Below, one piece after another: positions 6,904 to 14,519 of a stretch of 14,665 nt of DNA. The stretch's first letter is position 1; each line of letters starts with the position of its first letter. The position numbers and the translations under genes are program-made. The notes below the pieces were generated by a model that worked only from the letters and a program-made list of their open reading frames with translations, was not told the DNA's origin and ran no database searches. The stretch is from Bacteroides sp. UBA1317 (lineage in GTDB: Bacteria; Bacteroidota; Bacteroidia; Bacteroidales; Bacteroidaceae). Location of the stretch: NCBI GenBank assembly GCA_002307035.1, contig DBTL01000102.1, forward strand, positions 1 to 14,665. Direction: 5' to 3'.

Positions 6904-8712
6904 TTAGTTACTGAATGGCTTATATTCTTTGCCACCACCTTCATATCCTGAGTTTTTGAAGAATTCGACGAACGTAAGACGCATAGGGTGTACCATTGCA
7001 CCCAGAACATTCATAAAGATGTTAATAGAATGACCCAGAACAAAAATCAGTACCATTATTATCGGACCAGCTATAATATTATCAGGACTCATTCCTACAG
7101 CCAAACTATTGAATACGCTAGCCAAAATCCCCCCTGAAAGTCCAAGGGCAAACAAGCGAACGTATGAGAGTACATCACCCAGCAAGCCGGTTACCATATT
7201 ATAAGAATCCCAAAAGCCTAATCCGAAATTGATAAAGATATTCTTGTCGGGACTGTTATAGAGGAAGATCATTACTCCGGCAAACCCAAGAATCACCAGA
7301 TGAATAGTTCCTCCCATAGGCAATACTCCGGGCAACAAAGCCGAAAAAGCCATAGAAAGTAGTAACAGAATCCAGCCAATGGTGCCAACAGCATACTTAA
7401 AACCAAACTGTATCGTCTGATTGACTGATTTAAGTATCATGCCAAAAAGAATCTGGATTGCTCCAAGAATCAACGAAAGTCGAAACATGTCATTATTATC
7501 CATGGCAAGGGCAGCTTTCATACGCTGAACAAAAGGCCAGTCGATATTATAGAAATTAGCTCCAAAGAACGTTCCTGTCAACATGCCACAAAAGAACGTA
7601 GAAACGGCCAATAGCTGCACTAAAGAAAGTATTGGCTTCATCGTATCTCCAATCTTCTTTGTCACTAATCGATAAATAGTTACGCCCAAAAATAAGAACA
7701 GCCCATATCCTGAATCACCCAGACATAGGCCAAAAAAGAGCATAAAGAAGGGAGCAAAAAACGGTGTAAGGTCCAGTTCGTTGTATTTTGGAAGCATATA
7801 GAGCTTGCAAATTGGCTCAAACCAGGCAAAGATTCCTCTGTTATTCAACAGAATGGGCACATTATCTTCCAAAGTAGGGTTCGTTATTTTATAATATACA
7901 CTCTGAGAGTCAAGATAAGAAGCTATCTCAACTTCTTTCACTGCAGGAGCCCATCCTTGCAACAACATGAGTTTATCTCCTACAGTTTGTTCTGTATTGA
8001 GCAGTACTTTCGAAAGTTCTATTTCGCTATTAAGCTGCTTCTGAGCAACTTGCAATGAAGGGATTTCTTTTTCGGCTAACTTCTCCAATACATGTTCATT
8101 GTCCTCCAAATCAAGAATAATACCGGCTTGCAGAAATTCAATATGATCGAAAGAGGCGGTCGGCAGCTTTACTTGCTCTACATCAATGTCTAGTTCCGTT
8201 TCGCTTTTGGTTATGGTAATAAAGAAAACCTTCGAAGCCAAACGGTTAATTTCAATCGCATTGTATTTATCAACCCATTCTTCTTTATAATTGCTCTCAG
8301 AACAAACATAGAACCTGATCAAAAGGCCGGCATCAGACAAACGCTGAATGCTGTCCGGCTCAAAATTTCCCCAAGGTCGAAGAGTTGTCATCTCCTTTTC
8401 ATAAGCCTGATATTGTTGCTGCAACTTACTTTTTTCGTTTATCAAAAAGTCTACTTCATCGAGCACTTGCAAGCCTCGTTCGGCTGTAGGATCCTTTTCA
8501 ACTTTCTTTTCTACTTTAATATTTTCAAGCAATTTCATAGAACTGGCAATACGGGCAGAAAGGCGAATTTTTTCTTGCAATCCCGAACTATCAGCTATGC
8601 CTTGCTGCTTTTCGGCAATATGAACCACACCCAAGTCACGAAGATTAGTTAGAAAAGCATCGTATTCCTTGTGATACACAAGGAATGTAATTTTCTTCAT
8701 TTTGGTTATCAT
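6904..8712 (-). CDS. ntpI: V-type ATPase/ATP synthase subunit I (stator membrane subunit a)
   Basis: This subunit holds the ion half-channels next to the K ring and anchors the peripheral stalk. Residues 1 to about 310 form the cytoplasmic, coiled-coil-rich domain, beginning MITKMKKITFLVYHKEYD. Multiple membrane helices follow from about residue 318, starting with TPFFAPFFMLFFGLCLGDSGYG. The conserved GDSGYG lies at 332-337. The motif SYVRLFALGLS supplies Arg519, the candidate for the essential arginine facing the ring glutamate. A second conserved arginine, Arg578, is in HPMRLTFVEF. At 602 residues it is somewhat shorter than many family members (around 650). Its ATG at 8712 overlaps the stop of subunit D as ATGA, pointing to translational coupling; an internal ATG at 8700 would also give a good N-terminus. 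Confidence 0.95.
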   Translation of the reverse strand: MITKMKKITFLVYHKEYDAFLTNLRDLGVVHIAEKQQGIADSSGLQEKIRLSARIASSMKLLENIKVEKKVEKDPTAERGLQVLDEVDFLINEKSKLQQQYQAYEKEMTTLRPWGNFEPDSIQRLSDAGLLIRFYVCSESNYKEEWVDKYNAIEINRLASKVFFITITKSETELDIDVEQVKLPTASFDHIEFLQAGIILDLEDNEHVLEKLAEKEIPSLQVAQKQLNSEIELSKVLLNTEQTVGDKLMLLQGWAPAVKEVEIASYLDSQSVYYKITNPTLEDNVPILLNNRGIFAWFEPICKLYMLPKYNELDLTPFFAPFFMLFFGLCLGDSGYGLFLFLGVTIYRLVTKKIGDTMKPILSLVQLLAVSTFFCGMLTGTFFGANFYNIDWPFVQRMKAALAMDNNDMFRLSLILGAIQILFGMILKSVNQTIQFGFKYAVGTIGWILLLLSMAFSALLPGVLPMGGTIHLVILGFAGVMIFLYNSPDKNIFINFGLGFWDSYNMVTGLLGDVLSYVRLFALGLSGGILASVFNSLAVGMSPDNIIAGPIIMVLIFVLGHSINIFMNVLGAMVHPMRLTFVEFFKNSGYEGGGKEYKPFSN

Positions 8713-9314
8713 CTCTCTGCCTCCTTCTTTTTTTCTTGCTGAGATTTCAAAATCTTCTGTGAAGACTTGGACAAATTTTCCTCATCTTCCATAAAGCGTT
8801 TAATCTTTAGCAAAGCATCTTGATAGCCAGGTATTTGCACCTTCTCAAAAAGATTCACTTTCTGAGTAGTCTTCTTTCGGGCATGTTCCAGTAGGTTGAG
8901 TTTTGCCAACATGAACTCCCTCTCAATAGCTGTATGAGCAAGTCCTTTCAATAAATGTATTCCATCGGCATACCATTTAGGAGCACTAAACAAACTATAA
9001 GGGCGAACTTCAAAATCCACATTTTCCAACAACGGAATGCGTACGCCGGCAATCTTCTTTATTCCCAAATGAACATCGCTTACTTTGATCAATGAGGCAT
9101 CAAACTCATTCCAAAGTGCGAACATGGCTTCATAAGCTTGAATTTGTTGTTCAAGCCTTTCCTCCAAAGTCACCACTTCCGCTTTACTGCGTTTTACTTC
9201 CACGCGGAGTGCACTCTCCTTGTTCTTGATAATGGGGAGAGTACGAACACGCATTTTCAGTTGCTTTTCCAATTGCTGAAAAGAGGTTTTATTATATTGA
9301 AATTTTATAGCCAT
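8709..9314 (-). CDS. ntpD: V-type ATPase/ATP synthase subunit D (central rotor shaft)
   Basis: Subunit D is the central axle that turns inside the A3B3 head, equivalent to the gamma subunit of F-type enzymes. The 201-residue protein is mostly charged helix. It has an N-terminal coiled-coil strand (about 10-75, beginning KTSFQQLEKQLKMRVRTLP), a short middle segment containing residues 85-120, and a C-terminal coiled-coil strand (about 128-201). The C-terminal helix includes KVNLFEKVQIPGYQ, which matches the family pattern RVNALE...IP. The very end is rich in Lys, Gln and Glu. Length is close to the usual 200-215. It follows subunit B by 22 bases and overlaps subunit I by four bases. No separate subunit F, which normally binds D, is encoded in the operon. 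Confidence 0.92.
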   Translation of the reverse strand: MAIKFQYNKTSFQQLEKQLKMRVRTLPIIKNKESALRVEVKRSKAEVVTLEERLEQQIQAYEAMFALWNEFDASLIKVSDVHLGIKKIAGVRIPLLENVDFEVRPYSLFSAPKWYADGIHLLKGLAHTAIEREFMLAKLNLLEHARKKTTQKVNLFEKVQIPGYQDALLKIKRFMEDEENLSKSSQKILKSQQEKKKEAER

Positions 9315-9336
9315 CTTATTAGTTTAAGCATGAATT

Positions 9337-10653
9337 TTATTTCCAGAATTCATCAACTAATTCTTGCTTAATGTTTACCTCTTCCGGACGGAAATATTTG
9401 GCCAACAGACTCCAAGCCACATCAAGCATCTCCGTCGTATCAAGATTTACATCAATAGCCAATAATTGAGTTGAATAATCTTTTGCAAAAGCGAGTGTAC
9501 GCTCATCATAGTTGGTCAGATCAAAGCCATTTTCCAACTTAGTCTTCGCATTGGCAGCATCGGCATAGAGACGAACAGAGGCATTCATCACTTGCGGATG
9601 ATCTTTGCGGGTTTTCTTGCCGATAACCAGTTGTTTCAAACGAGATAGCGAACGGAATGGGTCTACAATGACTTTGCCGATATCACTATCACGACGAAGA
9701 AATAGCTGCCCTTCGGTAATATAGCCTGTATTATCGGGCACAGCATGTGTGATGTCTCCACCCGACAGAGTTGTTACGGCAATGATCGTGATGGAACCTC
9801 CATCGGGAAACTGTACCGCTTTCTCATATATTTTGGCTAAATCAGAATATAGCGATCCCGGCATAGAATCTTTCGATGGGATCTGATCCATACGATTTGA
9901 CACGATAGCAAGTGCGTCGGCATACGAAGTCATATCCGTAAGTAGCACCAACACTTTTTCATTATTCTTCACCGCAAAATATTCGGCTGACGTAAGTGCC
10001 ATATCAGGGATCAGCAGACGCTCTACCGGTGGATTTTCCGTTGTGTTCACAAAACTAACAATACGATCGAGTGCACCTGCATTAGAAAAGACGTTTTTAA
10101 AGTATAGGTAGTCATCATTCGTCATACCCATCCCACCAAGAATAATCTTGTCCGTCTCTGCACGTAAAGCCACATTGGCCATCACTTGATTGAATGGCTG
10201 ATCAGGATCTGCGAAAAATGGAATCTTCTGTCCTGAAACCAGTGTATTATTAAGATCAATGCCCGCTATACCTGTTGCAATAAGTTCAGAAGGTTGCTTT
10301 CGACGAACCGGATTCACTGACGGGCCACCAATCTCCACCTCTTCTCCCTCGATGGCAGGGCCACCGTCGATAGGATCGCCAAAGGCATTGAAAAAACGTC
10401 CGGCAAGCTGTTCGCTGACCTTTACTGTAGGCGCTTTACCCAAGAACATCACTTCAGCATTAGTAGGAATACCTTCAGTTCCCTCAAAGACCTGCAAGGT
10501 CACTTCCTCACCGGTCATTTTCACAACTTGTGCCAATTTACCGTTTACAGTTGCCAACTCATCATAACCCACCCCCGTTGCCTTGAGCGAACAAGTAGCC
10601 TTAGTTATTTGAGTAATCTTGGTATATATCTTTTGAAATGCTTTTGCTGCCAT
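9337..10653 (-). CDS. ntpB: V-type ATPase/ATP synthase subunit B (non-catalytic head subunit)
   Basis: Subunit B alternates with A in the cytoplasmic head and contributes to the nucleotide site at the interface without being the main catalytic subunit. The 438 residues include an N-terminal beta-barrel (about 1-75), a nucleotide-binding domain (about 75-360) and a C-terminal helical bundle. Where A has a P-loop, B reads SGQKIPFFADPDQPFNQ (140-156), with no GxxxxGKT motif, as expected for non-catalytic B subunits. LTDMTSYADAL corresponds to the Walker B region, and LSRLKQLVIGKKTRKDH lies in the C-terminal half. The length is slightly short for the family (around 455-470). The start at 10653 follows the end of A by nine bases, consistent with tight cotranscription and equal stoichiometry of A and B. 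Confidence 0.95.
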   Translation of the reverse strand: MAAKAFQKIYTKITQITKATCSLKATGVGYDELATVNGKLAQVVKMTGEEVTLQVFEGTEGIPTNAEVMFLGKAPTVKVSEQLAGRFFNAFGDPIDGGPAIEGEEVEIGGPSVNPVRRKQPSELIATGIAGIDLNNTLVSGQKIPFFADPDQPFNQVMANVALRAETDKIILGGMGMTNDDYLYFKNVFSNAGALDRIVSFVNTTENPPVERLLIPDMALTSAEYFAVKNNEKVLVLLTDMTSYADALAIVSNRMDQIPSKDSMPGSLYSDLAKIYEKAVQFPDGGSITIIAVTTLSGGDITHAVPDNTGYITEGQLFLRRDSDIGKVIVDPFRSLSRLKQLVIGKKTRKDHPQVMNASVRLYADAANAKTKLENGFDLTNYDERTLAFAKDYSTQLLAIDVNLDTTEMLDVAWSLLAKYFRPEEVNIKQELVDEFWK

Positions 10654-10662
10654 ATTATCTAT

Positions 10663-12438
10663 TTACGATTTATCCTTTACTAATGATGCTTTCCTCTCTT
10701 CCACCAACTCAGCTAACTGTTTAATGAATCCGTCATACTCTGCCGATTGAAATTTCGAGTAGTTCATCTGCTTACAAATATTAATCATCTTCTTGAAATA
10801 ATCCATTACCTCATTGAAGTTATCAAATTCAAATTCTGTGCGGCAAACATCAATCACAAGATTCAATATTGCTTCCTGACGCTCCATGGGCGTTACTGAA
10901 TCAATCTCATCAAAAGCATCTTGCTGCAAAATCACAAAATCAATCAATTCCGATTTCCAAAAAACAACATGGTATTCTGGTGGAACACCATCATCACCCA
11001 AGATATTAATTTGTTCAGCAATCTCTTTTCCACGTTGAAGACGGGTTTTTATCTCATTGACTTTCTCCAGCCACTCACCATTAATATGTTTGGCGATATA
11101 CTCTTCAAATTCGGGATACTCAATGTATTTAGAATAAGAATCAATCGGATTCACGGCCGGATAGCGTTTTTTATCAGCACGATCCTGTTCCAAGGCATAG
11201 AAGCAACGGGCTACTTTCTTAGTATTCTCCGTCACCGGTTCTTTCAGGTTACCACCAGCCGGAGATACCGTACCAATGAAAGTAATAGAACCGGTTTCAC
11301 CATTATTTAAAGACACGTATCCTGCACGGCCATAGAAATTAGAAATAATTGAAGAGATATCCATCGGAAAAGCATCCGGCCCGGGTAACTCTTCCATGCG
11401 GTTTGACATCTCACGCAAAGCTTGAGCCCAACGAGAAGTGGAGTCAGCCATCAATAACACCTTGAGCCCCATGGCACGATAATATTCGGCAATTGTCATG
11501 GCAGTATAGACTGAAGCCTCACGGGCTGCCACCGGCATATTCGAGGTATTGGCTATAATGATAGTACGTTCCATCAGTTGACGGCCTGTATGCGGATCAA
11601 TCAATTCGGGAAATTCAGTAAAGATCTCTACCACCTCATTGGCACGCTCTCCACATGCGGCAATAATCACGATATCTGCTTCAGCCTGTTTGGAAATAGC
11701 ATGTTGAAGTACCGTTTTACCCGTACCGAAAGGGCCGGGGATAAAGCCCGTGCCTCCCTCAACAATCGGATTTAATGTATCAATAACCCGCACTCCTGTT
11801 TCAAGTAGTTTATAGGGGCGAGGTTTTTCTTTGTAGTTCATCATCGCTTTTTTCACGGGCCATTTCTGAACCATATTTACTTCCACATCGTTATCTTCTG
11901 CGTCAACTAAAACAACAAGAACATCATAAATCCCGTACTCTCCTTCATCTACAATAGATTTCACTGTACAGATGCCTGCTTGGGTAAACGGAGCCATAAT
12001 TTTCAATGGCTGAAAGTTCTCATCCACCTGACCCAGCCAAGCAGAAGCACTGACTTTATCGCCCACTTTTGCCAACGGAGTGAAATGCCATTTACTCTCC
12101 TTATCAAGTGGGAAAGTGTATTCTCCTCGTTTAAGGAACACTCCGCTCATCTTATCAAGATCATTCTGCAAACCATCATAGTTTTTTGATAACATGCCCG
12201 GACCTAAAGTAACTTCCAGCATATGCCCGGTGAATTCGGCTTCAGCTCCAATCTTCAAGCCACGAGTACTTTCAAACACCTGTACATATACATTCGCTCC
12301 TACAACCTTAATTACCTCTGCCATTAACCTATCGCCTCCGGTAGAGATATAACAAATCTCATTTTGAGCTACGGGGCCATCAACCAGAAGAGTTACCATA
12401 TTGGCTATTACGCCACTAACAGTTCCTTTTGTTGCCAT
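10663..12438 (-). CDS. ntpA: V-type ATPase/ATP synthase subunit A (catalytic head subunit)
   Basis: Subunit A hydrolyses or makes ATP in the A3B3 head. The 591-residue protein has an N-terminal beta-barrel (about 1-70). It also has the V/A-type-specific non-homologous insert (about 115-190, containing GQVDENFQPLKIMAP) that separates A subunits from the F-type beta subunit. The nucleotide-binding domain carries the P-loop GPFGTGKT (235-242, Lys241), the catalytic glutamate in ACGERANE (Glu264) and the Walker B region LLMADSTSRWA (Asp332). The C-terminal helical domain covers about 440-591. All catalytic residues are intact. It starts 14 bases after the DUF2764 gene and ends nine bases before subunit B. 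The operon position (third, after E and DUF2764) matches what I recall for Chlamydia and Borrelia V-ATPase operons. Confidence 0.97.
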   Translation of the reverse strand: MATKGTVSGVIANMVTLLVDGPVAQNEICYISTGGDRLMAEVIKVVGANVYVQVFESTRGLKIGAEAEFTGHMLEVTLGPGMLSKNYDGLQNDLDKMSGVFLKRGEYTFPLDKESKWHFTPLAKVGDKVSASAWLGQVDENFQPLKIMAPFTQAGICTVKSIVDEGEYGIYDVLVVLVDAEDNDVEVNMVQKWPVKKAMMNYKEKPRPYKLLETGVRVIDTLNPIVEGGTGFIPGPFGTGKTVLQHAISKQAEADIVIIAACGERANEVVEIFTEFPELIDPHTGRQLMERTIIIANTSNMPVAAREASVYTAMTIAEYYRAMGLKVLLMADSTSRWAQALREMSNRMEELPGPDAFPMDISSIISNFYGRAGYVSLNNGETGSITFIGTVSPAGGNLKEPVTENTKKVARCFYALEQDRADKKRYPAVNPIDSYSKYIEYPEFEEYIAKHINGEWLEKVNEIKTRLQRGKEIAEQINILGDDGVPPEYHVVFWKSELIDFVILQQDAFDEIDSVTPMERQEAILNLVIDVCRTEFEFDNFNEVMDYFKKMINICKQMNYSKFQSAEYDGFIKQLAELVEERKASLVKDKS

Positions 12439-12452
12439 ATTTTTTAATTTAT

Positions 12453-13292
12453 TTATCTGAATTCTGAGGGAATCTGCACGTCATTCTTCAATGAATCTAT
12501 CATGCTTCTGAATAACTGCTTACCCTTTTCCTTGTCCATCGATATCCATCGCTCGACGATCTCCAACCTCAATAGAAAAACAAAAATGCGTTCAATGGTG
12601 AAGTAATTGAAGAAGACTGCATCTTCCATCCAAGCCCATTTCAGCGCATCTATTTTCTTTTCTCTATCCACTAAATCAGCTAGCTCACTAATCTTCATTA
12701 AGCTATCAATATAATCGACTTCACCTGTCAAACCAAAATCTCGTGCGCCCGATGTGCGCAAAGCTTCGCACACATTCGTCTGCCCTACAATATACCTTGC
12801 TACATCCTCCTTGTACTTACGTGCCGTTAGTGCCACCAGAATATTATTCATAGTAAGATTAAATTCAAACCAGGAAGCAACAAAATCATTTCCGCAATTC
12901 ATCGAAAATTCATAGTATAGAGTCGAAAGATAATCTTCATACAAAAATTGATCCTCATTGATTTCACTAAAATAATAGAGAATAAAAGAGGAGAGATAAG
13001 ATGGAAATCTTTTTGAATCTACTTCTCTCCCGTCTTTAAGAATAGAAATAGATTCGATTAATTCTTGGGCAGAAAAAATTCCCCTTTCATCTATCACTGC
13101 ATCCTTATCCTTCAATAATCTTAAAACATTTTGATTATCAAACTTTAGATAAAATAGATCAATCAATTTCTTGTCAGCAGTAGACAGGTCAGGATAGAAT
13201 TCGGTCCTAAAATCAGCTACAGTATAACTTAGTTTGCTATCCTCCAATGTAAGTTCGGGTAAGCCGGATATTAAATAATAATATTTACTCAT
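12453..13292 (-). CDS. DUF2764 family protein, V-ATPase-associated (candidate diverged subunit C)
   Basis: This 279-residue soluble protein has no signal peptide or membrane helix. It begins MSKYYYLISGLPEL, the conserved opening of DUF2764 proteins, which are encoded between subunits E and A in V-ATPase operons of Bacteroidetes, Chlamydiae and Spirochaetes (from memory of these operons). It is predicted mostly helical. Three segments look alike: NQNVLRLLKDK (53-63) followed by GIFSAQELIESI (71-82); NNILVALTARKY (149-160); and ERIFVFLLRLEIVERW (234-249). These resemble the helices of the V-ATPase C/d subunit, where an Asn-containing helix with LxxLLRxK recurs in three domains. Because the operon lacks a recognisable C subunit, I propose this protein links the central shaft to the K ring. 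That function is inference; the family remains formally uncharacterised. Spacing of 14 bases to A and 33 bases from E supports cotranscription. Confidence 0.85.
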   Translation of the reverse strand: MSKYYYLISGLPELTLEDSKLSYTVADFRTEFYPDLSTADKKLIDLFYLKFDNQNVLRLLKDKDAVIDERGIFSAQELIESISILKDGREVDSKRFPSYLSSFILYYFSEINEDQFLYEDYLSTLYYEFSMNCGNDFVASWFEFNLTMNNILVALTARKYKEDVARYIVGQTNVCEALRTSGARDFGLTGEVDYIDSLMKISELADLVDREKKIDALKWAWMEDAVFFNYFTIERIFVFLLRLEIVERWISMDKEKGKQLFRSMIDSLKNDVQIPSEFR

Positions 13293-13325
13293 AATGATCC
13301 ATTTGTGTATAAAGGAGATCGCTGT

Positions 13326-13916
13326 TTAAAATAGCATTTCAACCAACTGAGGACGTAGAAACTCTTTAAAGTAATTCATAAACTCCTCTTCCCCAAAATT
13401 CACTTTGTAAGAGCCATTAGCCGGAGAAACAGAAAACCAAGTTTTAATACCGTTTACCTGTTCTATTTTAACACCATTATCAAGAAGTGATTTTGCATTA
13501 GCAGCAAAATAAGCATTCAGCGAATTAGCATCCGCAGTAGAGATAACGATTGGTTCATTCACACTCCACTTTGAAGCAAGAGCAACTATAAATGCATGAA
13601 GTAAATCTTTGTTTTGAGCAAATTCTTTCACCGGAGCAGATACAACCCTATCAGTGATAAGTGAAGTAATTTCAGATTTTAAAGCATTAACAGCCTGAGC
13701 GGCAAATAATTTTAACTCCGACTTTGTGTTTTCCATCAACTCTGTTGCTGCTTTATGAGAAGAAGCGATAACTGCATCAGCCTCTTTACGAGCTTGTTCA
13801 ACAATGTTTTTTGCTTCTTCTTGAGCATTGATAACAATACGTTGAGCTTCTTCGTTGCCCTTCTCCACACCTTCACGATAAATTTTATCAGTCAGCTCTT
13901 GAATTTTGTTTTCCAT
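13326..13916 (-). CDS. ntpE: V-type ATPase/ATP synthase subunit E (peripheral stalk)
   Basis: Subunit E is the peripheral stalk that holds the A3B3 head still against rotation. The 196-residue protein has a long N-terminal coiled coil (about 1-85) rich in Ala, Glu and Lys, with the pattern EEAQRIVINAQEEAKNIVEQ typical of E/H stalk helices. A C-terminal globular alpha/beta domain (about 95-196) would bind the head; it includes VNFGEEEFMNYFKEFLRP near the end. Length is normal for the family (around 185-200). It is the first gene of the operon, about 60 bases downstream of a good promoter match. Its usual heterodimer partner, subunit G/H, is not encoded here, so E may pair with another protein or with itself (inference). 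Confidence 0.9.
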   Translation of the reverse strand: MENKIQELTDKIYREGVEKGNEEAQRIVINAQEEAKNIVEQARKEADAVIASSHKAATELMENTKSELKLFAAQAVNALKSEITSLITDRVVSAPVKEFAQNKDLLHAFIVALASKWSVNEPIVISTADANSLNAYFAANAKSLLDNGVKIEQVNGIKTWFSVSPANGSYKVNFGEEEFMNYFKEFLRPQLVEMLF

Positions 13917-13982
13917 AACTTACAGGAGTATTTTGAATTTTATATTAAAAGACGTTTTATTAACTCTACTTAAGCCTATTGC

Positions 13983-14012
13983 CAAAAATAAACAATTCAG
14001 TTCAATATTCAA
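13983..14012 (-). promoter_or_regulatory. Promoter of the V-ATPase operon (-33 TTG, -7 TATTTTTG)
   Basis: On the minus strand TTG (14012-14010) is followed after exactly 19 bases by TATTTTTG (13990-13983), an exact TAnnTTTG -7 box. The -33 element reads GTTG, one mismatch from TTTG. This is the only promoter in the window with both elements at the expected spacing. Transcription would start near 13976, giving a leader of about 60 bases before the ntpE ATG at 13916. Confidence 0.6.
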
Positions 14013-14170
14013 CAGAAAGAAGAAAAAAAGCTCAACGATTTATTTATTTTTTCAATATATAGATATAAAAGGACTGAATTAATTGTCGCATGCTGCTTTA
14101 TAAAAAAGTGCATTCATTAAAGCATAGATCAACTCGACTTACTTTTTATTGAGAATGAACTATAAAGCGA

Positions 14171-14202
14171 TTGAGTATGTTCTAATTACCAATGTATCTT
14201 AT
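14171..14202 (+). promoter_or_regulatory. Weak candidate promoter of the YtxH-like gene
   Basis: TTG (14171-14173), a 21-base spacer and TATCTTAT (14195-14202) give a partial match to the Bacteroidetes promoter; the -7 box misses the final TG. If used, transcription would start after the ATG at 14192, which supports the internal start at 14234. Confidence 0.25.
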
Positions 14203-14233
14203 TAATTATACTAAGATATTAAGAAACGTAATT

Positions 14234-14449
14234 ATGAAAAAAGTAATTTTAGGCTTAGCCATTGGTTCTGCCGTAGGGTATTTGGTTCGCAAGATGCAAG
14301 AAGAAGGTAAATTTGATTGCATACGTGACCGTGCCGACAATTTTGTAAGTAAATCCAAGAGAGATTTAAAAAATGTGGCAGACATTACTAAAAATGAAGC
14401 CGGCTATTTGAAAGAACGGCTTGAAAATGTGATAACAAAAGGCAAATAA
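14234..14449 (+). CDS. Small YtxH-like membrane-anchored protein
   Basis: This 71-residue protein begins MKKVILGLAIGSAVGYLVRK. It has one hydrophobic N-terminal segment (about 4-17) with a glycine pattern typical of YtxH-like proteins, followed by a charged, probably helical tail (about 20-71) rich in Lys, Glu and Asp. YtxH-type proteins are often linked to the general stress response in Firmicutes, but the function of the short Bacteroidetes versions is not established, and I do not assign one. The frame is open back to an ATG at 14192. I prefer 14234 because the extra 14 residues (MYLINYTKILRNVI) do not look like part of the family and would overlap the candidate promoter. It is transcribed divergently from the V-ATPase operon and is followed by a strong terminator 28 bases after its stop. 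It appears monocistronic. Confidence 0.75.
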   Translation: MKKVILGLAIGSAVGYLVRKMQEEGKFDCIRDRADNFVSKSKRDLKNVADITKNEAGYLKERLENVITKGK

Positions 14450-14476
14450 TTTTTTGCTCATTTAATTACCAACTAT

Positions 14477-14519
14477 AAATAAGGCAACCCGTATAAAATG
14501 CGGGTTGCCTTATTTTGTT
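14477..14519. terminator. Strong hairpin terminator after the YtxH-like gene
   Basis: AAGGCAACCCG (14481-14491) pairs perfectly with CGGGTTGCCTT (14501-14511) around a nine-base loop. Four further A-T pairs extend the stem to 15 bp (14477-14491 with 14501-14515). A T-rich tail (TTTTGTTTT) follows on plus. On minus, the stem ends in CTTATTTATAG, a weaker T-tract, so it could also stop transcription entering from the right. Confidence 0.88.

Larger units (their letters stand above)
13917..14233. other. Divergent intergenic region between the V-ATPase operon and the YtxH-like gene
   Basis: This 317-base AT-rich region has no open frame worth calling. It holds a good minus-strand promoter (13983-14012) and a weak plus-strand candidate (14171-14202). 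An 8-base inverted repeat, AATTCAGT (13994-14001) and ACTGAATT (14073-14080), spans the minus-strand promoter spacer; its 71-base separation makes it weak evidence for an operator. I see no riboswitch or small-RNA structure. Confidence 0.6.

Noticed and set aside
6870..7010. N-terminal extension of the ntpK frame back to an ATG at 7010.
   Set aside because: It overlaps the end of subunit I in another frame, adds 47 polar residues before the first membrane helix, and no K subunit has such an extension; ATG 6869 fits the family length.
10186..10236. Missing P-loop in subunit B, which might look like a damaged catalytic site.
   Set aside because: B subunits of V/A-type ATPases normally lack the GxxxxGKT motif; the segment SGQKIPFFADPDQPFNQ is their usual counterpart.
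13994..14080. Inverted repeat AATTCAGT / ACTGAATT as a hairpin or operator.
   Set aside because: Eight bases separated by 71 AT-rich bases can arise by chance; kept only as a note under the promoter finding.
14192..14233. Upstream ATG at 14192 for the YtxH-like gene.
   Set aside because: The added 14 residues do not fit the family start, while the MKK start at 14234 gives a typical N-terminus.
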